A stretch of DNA of 64,000 nt from Bradysia coprophila (lineage: Eukaryota > Arthropoda > Insecta > Diptera > Sciaridae). Positions 11,690 to 32,371 of this stretch are shown in pieces. Within the stretch, counting starts at the first letter, position 1. Each line of letters starts with the position of its first letter. The DNA is taken from positions 11,555,318 to 11,619,317 of the forward strand of contig NC_050738.1 of assembly GCF_014529535.1 (NCBI RefSeq), read 5' to 3'. The notes under the pieces are model-generated. The model was not told the DNA's origin. It did not search any database and was given only the letters and a program-made list of their open reading frames with translations. A program made the position numbers and the translations under genes.

Positions 11690-12690
11690 AAGGGCCGCGG
11701 CCGTGACGCAAGTCCGTTCACACTAAAAAATTTGAAAAAAATATGTTCGCAGGTCTGAGGAACATATTTACACGATTTTTTTTTACCTTTCGCTCCTACT
11801 ACTCCCTACTTATCTTATTCGTAATCTGGGCGTTCATACGAGTTCAACAAGCTATAACACGGTTAAAATTTGGCCGAGATATTAATTTTCAAAACTTGGA
11901 ACTTTGTATGAAGAAATGGATTTTCATACATTTTGTAATACAATCGCTAAAACGAACTGGTGTGCATACGTTATTTTGCACCAGCTGGTCACATACAATT
12001 CCAAATGGGACCAGCTGGTGCAAAATAACGTATTCACACCAGTTGCTTTAGCGATTGTAGATGAATTTTACCAACCTTTGTTACTTTGTCACTTTGTTAC
12101 AACGAAACTTTTGAATTTCTCGGTGAATTTGGCTGAAATTTTCAGGGTACACACACGGAATTCTGAAAACCGACACATTTTCTGTTTGTGTGTTTTACTT
12201 GAGTTTCTGATTTTTTCATATAAAAATGCATGAAAAATTCACAAAAAACCAGTAAACCACGAAACAGAAAATCGGTTTTCAAAATTCCGCCAGTGTATGT
12301 CAAGGACGTAATTCTAAGAAACTAATTTGAAGGAATTTTTATAGCAGCTTATAATTTTGGAGCTATGAGCGTTTTAAGCTATTGAGCTATGTGACTTATA
12401 ACTCTGAAAATATGGCAGATAGAAAGTTCGTTTAAAAGACAAAGTTATGTAGCTTCAAATTCTACGTGTTTCATGGTTTTCCCCCAAAAATCGCCCATTT
12501 GGGAGCTATGAGCGTTTTAAGTGCTAGCTACCTCAGCCATAACTTGGAAAATATAACAGATAGATACGCATGATTTTCTTTATGCGAGTCGAAGCTGTAA
12601 GTGTCACCCCACCGATATCAGTTCTTATGTAAGTGGATAAACAGGACTTGCGTCACACATCCACTGTAAGTGGTTTTGAGCGATATTGTT
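11690..12690. repeat. Diverged copy of the hairpin/147-bp satellite repeat
   Basis: Relates in opposite orientation to 43371-44650. It has GTGACGCAAGTCC at 11703 and, at its other end (12603-12690), the CCGATATCAGTTCTT...GTAAGTGGATAA...GACTTGCGTCACAC block of the hairpin arm. Between them lie about one and a half units of the 147-bp monomer (12357-12590, GAGCTATGAGCGTTTTAAG). A separate near-perfect 50-bp-arm hairpin sits inside at 11939-12059. Confidence 0.65.
11939..12059. repeat. Near-perfect hairpin with about 50-bp arms
   Basis: TACAATCGCTAAA...GCACCAGCTGGTC pairs with GACCAGCTGGTGC...TTTAGCGATTGTA; the loop is about 17 nt (ACATACAATTCCAAATG). Two to three mismatches in the arms. Confidence 0.7.
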
Positions 12691-12712
12691 TACTGCTACC
12701 ATCCTCTCTACT

Positions 12713-12787
12713 TATATGAGCAGGATCGAGGGGGAAACCAGTGATTAACCTAAATAACATCCCCCTCGAGCAGGACATCCATATAAA
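12713..12787. repeat. Small inverted repeat
   Basis: TATATGAGCAGGATCGAGGGGGA (left) and TCCCCCTCGAGCAGGAC...ATATA (right) form an imperfect stem around a 25-bp spacer. It marks the edge of the decayed coding-like stretch that follows. Confidence 0.35.
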
Positions 12788-12849
12788 ACAAAACGTCACA
12801 AAAATTCACAGAGACAAAGAATTACTGTCTCAAGTGCTTGCTGATGTGT

Positions 12850-13915
12850 CGACGAATTATTCAGCGACTCAGGCAATCGAGGCAATCGATCAAGAACGCG
12901 GATCGTTTCCTTTCAAGTAGCTTGACGAATTTTTAGAAGCGATGGATCTGGAGGTGATTGATGAATTTGAGAATAAGGTCGTTATTTTCACCAGAGGTCT
13001 GCCCATCAAGAGGACTGATAGATCTGGAGATGGTTGATGAATTTTGTTGACGAGTCTATTAGGCATGCTTTGAGTGCTACGTCGCCGGTTTTGTATCAAG
13101 AGACGATTAAGAGACTAAAGGTTACTTGAAGAGGAGCTCGTATCCGCTAAATATAATTTAGAAAGCTTTAAATGGAACGCTTGAAAAAATGGGCCTAGTG
13201 TCAACTTGCTCTACTGTTGGGGAACCAGACGAAAAGTTTCAATATTTTGAATGAAATGGTCTTACAATGTTTCGGAAACCATGTTTTCAAGCACGCTTGG
13301 ACACGATAAAAAGCGGTGAAAGAGTTGAGCGACTGACTCCGTACGTCAGGATTTTAACGATGATTTTTTAAAGTCGACGTACAGGATTGTTCGCAGGGAA
13401 ACTTCCTTTGAAGTGCGTCAAGTTCGCGACTTTTGGGCTGTCTTCCAATCGATGTGACTTTGTGTGGTTTTTCAGGACGCGTAATCTAGATGTGTGCAGG
13501 ACGGTACAGTTCATTGGAACAATCCGAATTGTCGATGCACCAGTCGGTTTGTAGGTCTCCTGAAGTGTCTTTCGATTTGATTCAGTTGAAGAAGTACATG
13601 AGTCGATTTGAGTGGTCCACGGCCTTCGTTGAATTAAATGCTCTGAAACAAGAATCATTAATGGCACGGAATGGATGTAACGGCAAAGGATTTTCATCGT
13701 CTATACCGGATGCAACATCATCAACATCAACATCAAATGCTACGTCTACATCATCATCTGGTCGTGCACCACTTGTTAATATTGTTGAATTTGCAAATCG
13801 TCAAGACGACAAGAATGTTCATAAGGATCTTTTGCCAGTGATGAGGAAACTGTATATGGGCAATTCCATGGTTAGTTGCGTTACAAATTTCATTATCTGT
13901 GAGTCATACAGTTAA
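12850..13915 (+). pseudogene. Decayed coding-like stretch, origin unknown
   Basis: Compared with its surroundings this stretch is GC-richer and shows broken open frames. An open run near 12906-13034 reads LDEFLEAMDLEVIDEFENKV before a stop; the ORF at 13490-13915 (141 codons) includes a Ser/Thr-rich run and NRQDDKNVHKDLLPVMRKLY. Several stops and apparent frameshifts separate the blocks. I do not recognise the family; it could be a decayed gag-like region or a processed pseudogene. A possible donor follows at 13871 (ATG|GTTAGT), so a real exon at 13550-13870 cannot be excluded. Confidence 0.3.
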
Positions 13916-16900
13916 TTGTGTTGGCTATGTTTTGCGGTAACAAATCAGTCTATAAATTTTCTAATACTCAGGAGACCCAGTGCTTTCATACCGACAAGAA
14001 TTGGAATTTTTAGCCTGCGAAGTGTGACTTGTGTGATCGCAAAAGTCGGCGGTTAGTTGCGTTACACGTTTGTGACTTTTCGAAATATTTTCACCAAATA
14101 AAAACTGATTTCCGTAAACTTTTTTTTTCCCTGAAAAGGCGCGCAGTTTAAGCCCAATATGAGCTTGGTAACCCAAAATTTGGGGGAGATATGTCTAAAA
14201 AAGTGATATTTTTCTGAGGTCATAAATAGCCAGAATTTTTTTTTTCACAATTGGTGGTTGTTACCCCACAGAAAATGTTGCTTCGGCTCAAAACCGTTTA
14301 AAAAAAAATGTTACAAAATTTTTCGAGATAATCTCGACGAGTTAAAATTCGAGGATGACTTTTATCACCACTGGGAAGCTGTTTGACCTACTTTACTCAC
14401 CCAACTGACCTGATTGACTCAAAGTTATTTTACTCGTGAAGTCATATGCTGTAGCTTTTGAATGACACCGATCTTCAGTTTTTATTTGAAAAAATGTAAT
14501 TTCGGCAATGTTTGGGTCGAAGTGATTTTACCTTACTTCGAAGCAGAATGAACCAAAAATCTTCAAAAAATTTAATCTCGTGTCATTTGGAGCAATTGTG
14601 GAATTATAGGGTACACATCTACAGGAAGACAAATTTACAAAAATCATTTGAGATTTATTGAGAATATTCGGAATGTCGAATACAAACAAACACTTTTTGG
14701 TCATATCTCCCTGAGACCGCATTTTACAATGACCTCATATTGGTGTCAAACTACACGTCTTGTCAATAGCTTTCAGCAAAAAAAAAGTTTAGTGAAATCG
14801 GATCAGGTTTCGTAAAATAAACTAGAATTTTCAAAAATTTTCTGAAAACAAGCATTCATTTTTATGGTGGTATCTCCCCGAGATTTTTGGCCACCGACAT
14901 AATATGGGGCTTAATCGACGCGTCTGGTCAACAGCTTTCAAGGATAAAAAAGTTTGCCGAAATCGCATTTCAATTGGTGAAAATATTTCGAACAGTCACA
15001 AATTAGCTGGAATTACCCATGAGTAAGAAAAATCAGGCTATTGTCCAAGGAAGATTGAACCTTCTTAAGTTATGCTTCCAAAGGAAGCTAAATCAATGAA
15101 ATTTCATTTTTCTTTTAATTCATTAATTCGCATGTCCCCTTTCTGTCTGTATTTAACTACCCAATTGATCTGATAAATTGATCATAACGCATGAACACTT
15201 CTGTTAAGCTAATCAGCATGTTTGTAAATTCTTCTTGACGCTAGTCACTACCCAAGACACTAATCGTACAGAGCTTTTCTTTATTTTCAAATAAACCGCC
15301 CAAAGTATTTCTAAACGCCTTAATGCCCACTACACTTAAATTTGAGTGAAGTGAGTTGAGTAAGTGTTGCCAACATAAAAAATAGTTTCTACTGGACATG
15401 ACAGTTAGCTTATCTTCGACTACACTTCGTATCTCTTCATTAAAATAAGAGTTTTTTTTATTAAATACATTAATTAAGTGCCAAATACGTATCCAAATAT
15501 TATCGATCAGTGCGAGAAATAATTGAAAAAGCGAGATTGTGGCTACATTACATTAGACAGAATTATTTACAGTTGTTATATTTGTGTGTTGTCTGGCATT
15601 GTCTGTGATAGATAAGAGAATAATATAACAAACGATAAAAGAAAATCCAATACAACCTGTTGGGCCAGAAAGTGTTCAGTGGTCATTAGAATGTTAAAAA
15701 TGATTTGAAAATAATTAAGAAAACGATTAAATTGAATACAAAACGGATCCGTAACGAAACGCAATGAAACCTGTGCTATGTTTTTTCCAGCAATTCAACT
15801 AATCAAGGTAGGAATATATAATTACACATCAAGTTTCAACGATTAGCAATTATCAGAGAGCTCTTTATAAAGTGTATCCATGACGTTTTGCATCTTAAAT
15901 TAAATTTCATAAAAAAAGAATAAAATAAGAAGAAAAAAAAACTTTTCTGTTTTCTTTCTGCCTCTCGGGCTGACTTTATGATGTAACAAAATTGAATATT
16001 TACATATTTAAAATAAAAATATAAAATGGCAAATCATCATCAAACATGTTTGTCTTATTGGTTGATTGTAAGCAATCGCTGTGCTGTGTGCTGTGTGTAT
16101 ACATTTTAAGCCGAAAATAATATCATTGAGAAGGTTGCATTCGTACGATTCGTTTAACACATATTTTGATTACAGTTTTTGACGATCATCGGGTCCTAGT
16201 GTTTTATATAGAAAATGCGACACATGCACACATTAATTTCGATTTTTTTTAGAAAAAGATTCTTTAAGTCTGAAGTGTAGCGGTGATATCATTCTTGCAT
16301 TTTAAATAACCAAAGAACGATTTCGGAAAATATAAAACTTGAACAGCTTTCGTTATCGATTCGATACATCTGAACCGAAAAAACGCAATCTCAGTTAGCT
16401 CAGTCAATATCAATTGAATGTGCTTGAATTTGATAATGTCCATCAAATGATGATTTATGTATGTATTTATGTATGTCCGTTTATTATTACTTGAAACATT
16501 TATTCGAAGAAATGCATTCAAGTCCGGTCGATGCAATGGTTCGGAGGGGAAAACCACTATCAGTAAATTTGGACAACAAATTTTGATTGATTAATTAACA
16601 ACGACTGTACATGTATACATATATTCAATCATAGCATGATATGTTTCGTCGTTTTAATGCAATTTAAATCCGATGAATTTTAGATGACACCTAAATGTTA
16701 CGATAAAACACGTACATGTGTTGCATCGTCGATATCGCGATAGATTTGATTCCATAACTGTAACATTGAACAATGTTTTGAAAATCTATTTCGAAAGTTA
16801 ATTTCTATTCAATTCTACAAATTTCAAAGATTCCAGTGTCCACTTTGACGGTATTTAAGTTAAACCAAAGCACTGTCAGTGCGTTGGTGAAACTGTTACA

Positions 16901-18326
16901 GACTGCAAGCATATCAGTATTATTATCGGGTCTATTACTGATCGATTGATCAAAGTATTTTCAATCTGTTGATTTCAAATCTTGTACTTCAATTTTTTTT
17001 AACATGCATTTTACTGTATAAAAGACCATATTACCCAGAGGCCAGATAGCTTGCTTATTCGTCGTTATCGATAACAGATGAATAGCCGTATGTGACAGGT
17101 TAAACGTGGTGGGTCGACTTTACAGCCCAATAAACCGTTACATGCAGTTTGCAAATATTCACACGAAAAGAGTGTTTTTCTGCTGTTTACTATAACGCAT
17201 TTTTACTGAAATTCAACTCAATTTGGTATATTGATTCAGAACAAAGAAAAGATCACTCCAATTATTGAAATTGTTGGAATATTTTGGAGATATTCTCATT
17301 TTATTGGCTATTCTATTTTCTTTATATCAGAATCACTCGTTTAAAAACAACACGCGTATCGCGGAATCTGTTACTTCTTTTGTTCAAAGCATCATGTAAT
17401 GTTTCACAACAAATCTAGTACTTATTCAGTTTTACTAAAAAAATCCTTATAAGAGAACTCTAAATCCAGATCATCGTTCATTATTGTCAGCGTTGTCAAT
17501 AACAGATGATTAGTAGTTCACCCAAAACTCAAAACCAGGCCCATTTTAGATTCCTTACAATTCCTGAAAATTCACAAATTTTATTTGTTCGTGAATTCTA
17601 AGAATGATCGTTCGAAATTGTTTGACTGGCTTATACATGGTCGAAAACAGCTAAAAAATCCAGAAGAATCCTTGGAAGTAAATCAGTTAAAAAAAATGAC
17701 TAAAAAATTGAGGAATTTTAGTGAATTAAATGACTTAAAATAGGCCCTGCTCAAAACAGTTTTCTTCTCTTTGCGGCTCCTAAAACGTGTGAAATTTAAA
17801 GAAAATCGATTAATCGATTAAAGGATACCTCAAATCTCCAATTTTTACATTGTACAAAATCCTGTAATAATTTCCCCCTCGAGTTAAGGCGATTGAACTA
17901 CATCAGAATATGAAAACATTCACAGAACTTCTGAAATTCCCTTACCCAGTAATCACGACGACAATGTGAGGTTAACGCAGTGGTTGCTTTAGGTAAACCT
18001 ATTATCTCGAAAATGAAGGCCTTTCTCCAATTCATCATTTTGAAAACAAGCGACAACTTAAAAATTATAATTATTTGCATAACCATAAGATCATAATCTC
18101 GTGTCTAACCTCTTTCAAACCGTTTCTCTTGTAGAAAATGTTTCATTTTGCATGTTGTAGAATTATTTTCATTGCTACAATTGCTAGTACAGGTTTTCAC
18201 TATCTAATTACCTTCTGTCCACAACTAATGATCTACTTTGAACGTGTGACGTAGTTGTAATTAGTCGTTCGATTAAAAGTGTTCAGGCGAAATGATTCAA
18301 TTTTATTTTCTCTAATTTTTCTACAG
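13916..18326. other. Gene-poor repeat-bearing DNA upstream of HNF4 exon 1
   Basis: No supported coding sequence. Part (about 14160-15050) looks like decayed dispersed repeat, with motifs such as AGTTTAGTGAAATCGGATCA also echoed near 22720. Holds one MITE (16888-17104) and a copy of the AAGTAA-type dispersed repeat (17360-17530). The non-coding leader exon of HNF4 predicted by the acceptor at 18326 may lie here, but I cannot place it. Confidence 0.5.
16888..17104. mobile_element. MITE, TTAACCTGTTACAGA family, copy 2
   Basis: Same family and orientation as 11097-11313, similar length (about 217 bp), roughly 80% alike by eye. The left terminus is eroded (AAACTGTTACAGACTG); the right end ATGTGACAGGTTAAA is intact. 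Confidence 0.65.
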
Positions 18327-18361
18327 AGTGTTTCAAGACAACATTCAACATTAATTGCACA

Positions 18362-27287
<8,926 letters not shown>

Positions 27288-30200
27288 GTCAATTTTCAAT
27301 GAAAATCAGTCACGCCAATAGAGTAGAACAGAGTTTGAATATTGATGGATTACGAAGACTGTTTGAGAGCATCGAAATTTGATTTTAATTTTTTTTTTCG
27401 TTTTTTTTTTAATCTTTTGAATGATTGTTTGGATGAATGAGTGAGTGCGTATGTGTGACATATAATAGAACAGGTGGCATGGCGGAAAGGATATGGTTTT
27501 TTACTTACAATATTTTAATTGTAGTTGATGGTACATACGATACTGCGCCAATTGAGGTTGCCTTTGATATGATCGATTTTTCCATTGATTTTGACGGGAT
27601 TTGATAAAAATAATTTGCCGTGATGATGTGGAAGTCTCATTGAGAGGAGAGTTGTTCGGTTTTCGAAGAAAAGAACGTTTTTTGTGATTGAGAACTGAAA
27701 AATTATAAGACTTTTCTACAAAGACAATGTGTCTGCTTTGTTAAGTGTTTGGATTAAGTGCAAAAAAAAGTAAGCAATAGCATGTATGTAAAGCAATTTA
27801 TGACTTAAGATGCTTGTTGTTAATGAGCTACAATGATAATGGTAAATACAATGAAACAGAATAAAAGTCTATGACTAACATCAACACTAACTGTCGAAAC
27901 TAATAGCTGCGTCTAGGCAAATTGATTTTCTATCGTTTAAATTTCACATTTTTAAAGCCAAAGAAATGAGTTACTCTTGAAAAATAATTTCCGATTGAGA
28001 GAGTATAGATTTAGACTCTTTTAATTTCCATGACCATACACATTAACAGTCGACTGTAGAAGAAGGTTCGGATTGACCTGATCTGTTTCAGGTTTACCGG
28101 AGCCTAATATTAACCCTGAACCTGAAAAACATTTCAGGTTAATCTAATCCTAAACAAACCTGAATGACAATCTGAACCCGAAATGCATCACTTCAGGCTT
28201 GATAAATACAGATCATGTTCAGATCAGATTAACTTAAAAATAGTTCTGAACCTGAACCGATCACGAATTCTCATTTCAGCTTCAGGTCAGGCTAAGCTCG
28301 AGCTATTCCGAGTTTTTCTTCTAAATTCTTTTTATCTTCTTTTGATCACAATTTTAAGCAATGCTAAGAAAAACTGCTTTCTGCTGTGCACTTTAACCTT
28401 CCATGACAACTGAATCCCATTCAACAGTAGTACGTAGGCGTGCATGTATGGCTACAGCGATATGGCGTCGAATAGAAGAAACAATCGATTGAACTTATAA
28501 ATAATCTGCAGTGCCGTCTTTAGCTTTTTGACGTCCAAGGCAAATTTTTAATGCACATGTTGGGCGTCAAAAAAATGCCCTACGTGACTTTAAAAAAAAA
28601 TGTAGACTCGGGCGCCAAGCACCTTTGGAAGTCAGAGGCAATTGTTTTTATTGTCCATATGGAAAGGGAGGCACTAATGCCCTGACATGTGCTTCATCAA
28701 AAAAGTCGCAATTTGTCTTTTAAAATGTTCAGATCGAAGTCTAAAATAGTCTTTCCTAACACAAGTCCGAATATTTCCGACAAAATTCACGAAAAATATC
28801 AGTAAGCTTCGACATATAATCAAATTCACTTGAATGAGTTTGGACTTTGGACCTGAGAAAGAATAAAAGAATTGTCGCATTTCATCTGATATTTTAGTCC
28901 TGATATTTATGCATTAGACAAAGTTTCAAGCATGTTACAAACTCGACAATTTATTGTTGCTGAAATTGTATTTATTTACGCTTTTTGTCTACTACAGACT
29001 GATTGGTTTGGCCTTTAGATTGCTATCATAAATGTACAAATAAAGGTGACCAGAAATCGCCTGAAAGCATGTGAATATTGTAGAATGTAGATTGAAACAC
29101 CCATTTTAACTCAAGAAATTCCAATGAATTTTCTATTAAAAAAAATTACTTTGGTTACCGTCTGGCATTTTAGCTTAGAGAATATACTATGAAACATTCA
29201 GTAAGAGAACACTTCAATCTTTAGCTCGAATTTTCAAAGTCGGTTCATTTGTCTGCAATTTTTTGTTGAAGTAAAATCGCTTCTAAACCTAGTAGAAACT
29301 TCCTGAACGACGTCTCTTCTCAATGCTCATCCAGTATAGATATCAGTCTAACAAATTGCGTACATGGTCTTGGTATTAATTAATTCACACAGCACATAGG
29401 CCGAACTGAACTTAGATTTGTATTTTGTTTATTGTCTCAATTGGATTAACCACATAACATCCTCAATGGTGATTTTTCCACACATCAATAAAATTGAATT
29501 AAAAATTGAAACGAAACACACAATGGTGGCATGATGTAAAAATGAATTTTGAAAATAAAATTTTTGTTTTTCGTTGTCAAATTTTAGACTGACCTTAGGA
29601 CATTATTGTAATAATAAAATTGTAGAATTAGAAATTGTCATTTGGAAATGATGTTACGGTTGAAAATTGTAGAAAATTTAATAATTTTTTTTAAATTAAG
29701 AGAGAACATGATGTCGCCAACTGTTAAGTGAATTTAATTAAGTGGTTGATTCGGTCAACTTGTTTTTTTTATTATTACAAAATGTGGAAGTTAGAGCATA
29801 AGATGTAATGGATGTAATTTTCGAGTTTCCTTTTTTTTAATCATTCAGTTAATGGTTGGGATTAAAAAAAAATCTTTTCGTTTCATTTTCATCACTTTCT
29901 TTAAGTTTAATTTTAGTTAATTTCTTTTGTTAAATAAATTGCTTTTATGTTGAAGATGTTAATTTTGAAATTATATGTTAATGTTATGTGGGAGTTAATA
30001 TTTTATTTGACTTTGTAACACACTGACACAGACACGGTGTTTTTTTTTATATCATAAATCAAAACCTTTTTTTTAGCAATTTTTTTATATCGTTTATGGT
30101 TTAGCAAAATACTTTGTTTAAATGTGATGGTTGTTTGTTTTGTTATTATTACAAATATTAATGAAATAAAGTCGCACCCTGGACTATTGTTGGAAGTTTG

Positions 30201-30504
30201 TATTTTTCTGTACCTCCGCCGCCCTATTCAAATTTCCATCATTTTAAGGATCAAACAGATTTAACTAGATTTATCGATAAAGGGAAACAGTTATAACTTT
30301 TTCAGCAAAGCCACAATCATATCAACGATACAAACACTGAGTCTAGTACTTCAACGTCTTTAACAAATTAAATCAAATCCATTTCTTCATTGGCTTTCAT
30401 AGCCATAGTTCTTTGCTTACTTTTGTAGTTGTTGTCGTTAGGGCAACACAGTCAGTAAAATAGTCAAAGAAATTAAATAACTGATAGAAGGAAGATATCG
30501 AACA
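27288..30504. other. HNF4 3' flank / intergenic, no gene seen
   Basis: The start is presumably HNF4 3' UTR; candidate AATAAA hexamers occur near 27859 and 30165. A cluster of TTCAGGTT/AACCTGAA motifs lies at 28070-28290. The rest is AT-rich without convincing ORFs. Confidence 0.5.
28070..28290. repeat. Cluster of TTCAGGTT / AACCTGAA motifs
   Basis: About ten occurrences of CTGAACCTGAA-like and TTCAGGTT-like octamers in both orientations in 220 bp, with near variants (TCAGGCTT, TGAACCCGAA). Low-complexity, possibly a degenerate minisatellite. Confidence 0.5.
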
Positions 30505-31198
30505 AAAAATGCGATATGAACACTTCTAGCAGGCTTTTGACATTACTAACGATATTATTCCAGATAATGATGAAATGAGAAAGGTGCAACGAAACTGGGA
30601 CCTACCGGTGATTAGGAGCAGTTTTAGCGAGATGTTAGATTCTAGTGAATCTGTTACTCGTGCTAGACTACTTGCGTCATCTACCAAAGAATCTTCAAAG
30701 TGGCTGCAGGTTGTCCCATCGAGTCAACTAGGTTTACTATTAGATAACAATGCTGCGAGAATTGCTGTTGGTCTTCGTTTAGGATCCCAGTTGTGTGAAG
30801 AGTACAAGTGTAATTGTGGTGCTGTGGTTAAGAAGGACGGTTTGCATGGTTTATCGTGCAAATTAAAGACAGGGATTATTGCTAAACACGATTCTGTCAA
30901 TAATGTTTTTGGTCATGCATTTTCCTTTGCAGGATTTCCCAATATTTTGCAACCACCTGGTATTTCTAGAGACGACGGTAAAAGAGGTAAAAGACCTGAT
31001 GGTATGACAATAGTTCCGTGGAGACATGGAAAATCACTTTTATGGGATGTAATAATAATTTATTGACAAGTTGGGATCATTAATGAGGAGAGCATCAGGG
31101 GAGACATGTTCGAAAGATTATCTGTTGCAGAAAATTTCTATTGCTATACAAAGAGGCAATGCGGCATGTATTCTTGGAACTTTAGGAAGTAATAGATG
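30505..31198 (+). pseudogene. Non-LTR retrotransposon 3' end, internally deleted
   Basis: The frame running through 30575-31066 encodes the post-RT part of a retroelement polyprotein. Visible are a CNCG...GLHGLSC zinc-knuckle-like motif, an SVNNVFGHAF segment, RPDG and a WRHGKSLLWD motif. It lines up throughout with the copy at 60931-62055 (for example ATKESSKW-like/NTKESGAW, LLDNNAARIAVGLRLG/LLDNQSFRIAISLRLG). After LLWD the reading breaks; the final block QKISIAIQRGNAACILGTLG resumes at about 31128, so roughly 80 residues present in the other copy are missing. The upstream RT domain is absent. An AATAAA lies at 31265, after the ORF remnant. It is a dead copy. Confidence 0.8.
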
Positions 31199-32371
31199 AT
31201 TTTTATTTGTTGATTGAAAAGATTACTGACTGCACCGTATGCGAGCAGTCTTTTTTTCGCTTTGAATAAATAAACGTTTTTATTCAATGTTACATTACTA
31301 AAAAAAATCCGTTCACTTTTTCATCGACTCGTTCACTTGAAATTCAAATTTTAGGCACACTTATGGCGTGAATGTCAGTTCTATCAGTTATTTAAGTTCT
31401 TTGAAAATAATCAAGAACGCATAATATTTACGAAGGACGATTAGGGTGTCATCACAATTTTTATTGAGAATGAAGCTTTGGAGAATCGTTTTTTTTTTAA
31501 TTCAAAAACTTTTATGGCCTGTGGGGGCCATAGATGAATTTGTTGATCTTAGCTACATAAAAAAATATTTTAATCACGAAGGCAGTTCTTTCCTCTTCAA
31601 TGAAGAGTGGCTCATATACTCTTAGATTTACCGAAGTTCGCCTTATTTTCAATAAAGGCTTGTTTCTTTGAAAAGTGGAATTTTTTTTAACTAGCCGAAC
31701 ACAAGAATATTTTACGTGTAAAAATTGCGGGAACGCCCTAGTGAGTCATTCATCACTAGTTAAGACCATTTGCCCCCGGGTGCATCTACATTAGTATTAT
31801 GAGTCGAGACCTACATATTGGAACAAAATTTCGCATCGTTTGTAAGATACATTCTAGTCAATATGCTCGATCGTCAATTTTCTGGCTATTAGTGATTAGC
31901 AATGTAAACTGGCATTACTGAAATCACTTATAACATGATCTTTAATTGATCTTGGGACGTATAATCAGTCGATTAGCTTTAGTTCAGAGTCATGCGGCAT
32001 CTCCACTCATATTTCGTTCAACAAACAATGTCTGTGACATACCGAAACTTTTATAGTTTTTCGTGTATTTCACTATGGGTCTCTAAGGAAAGTTTTAGTA
32101 ACTTAATTGTGAGATCTACCATCAGTGACAATGCTATTCTGTTAACGTTACTGTAATTGTCCAAATGTCCATTAGAGACTATTAATTGACTTCATTGACT
32201 GCTGAATTACGATCCAGTTTTAAGACAACGTGTTTGAATAGCGAAAACCGCTGGGCCTAGTGTGCAATATGAATTATCACATAAGTCGGGTCATTATAAG
32301 AACAATCGCTCTTGTAGGCTTTTTCAATGGTTTAATATATTCCATATTTAGATTTGCAATAAAATTTTCGT
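31199..32371. other. Intergenic DNA between retroelement remnant and COG7
   Basis: No gene seen. An AATAAATAAA at 31265 follows the retroelement remnant. The rest is AT-rich unique-looking sequence. Confidence 0.4.
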
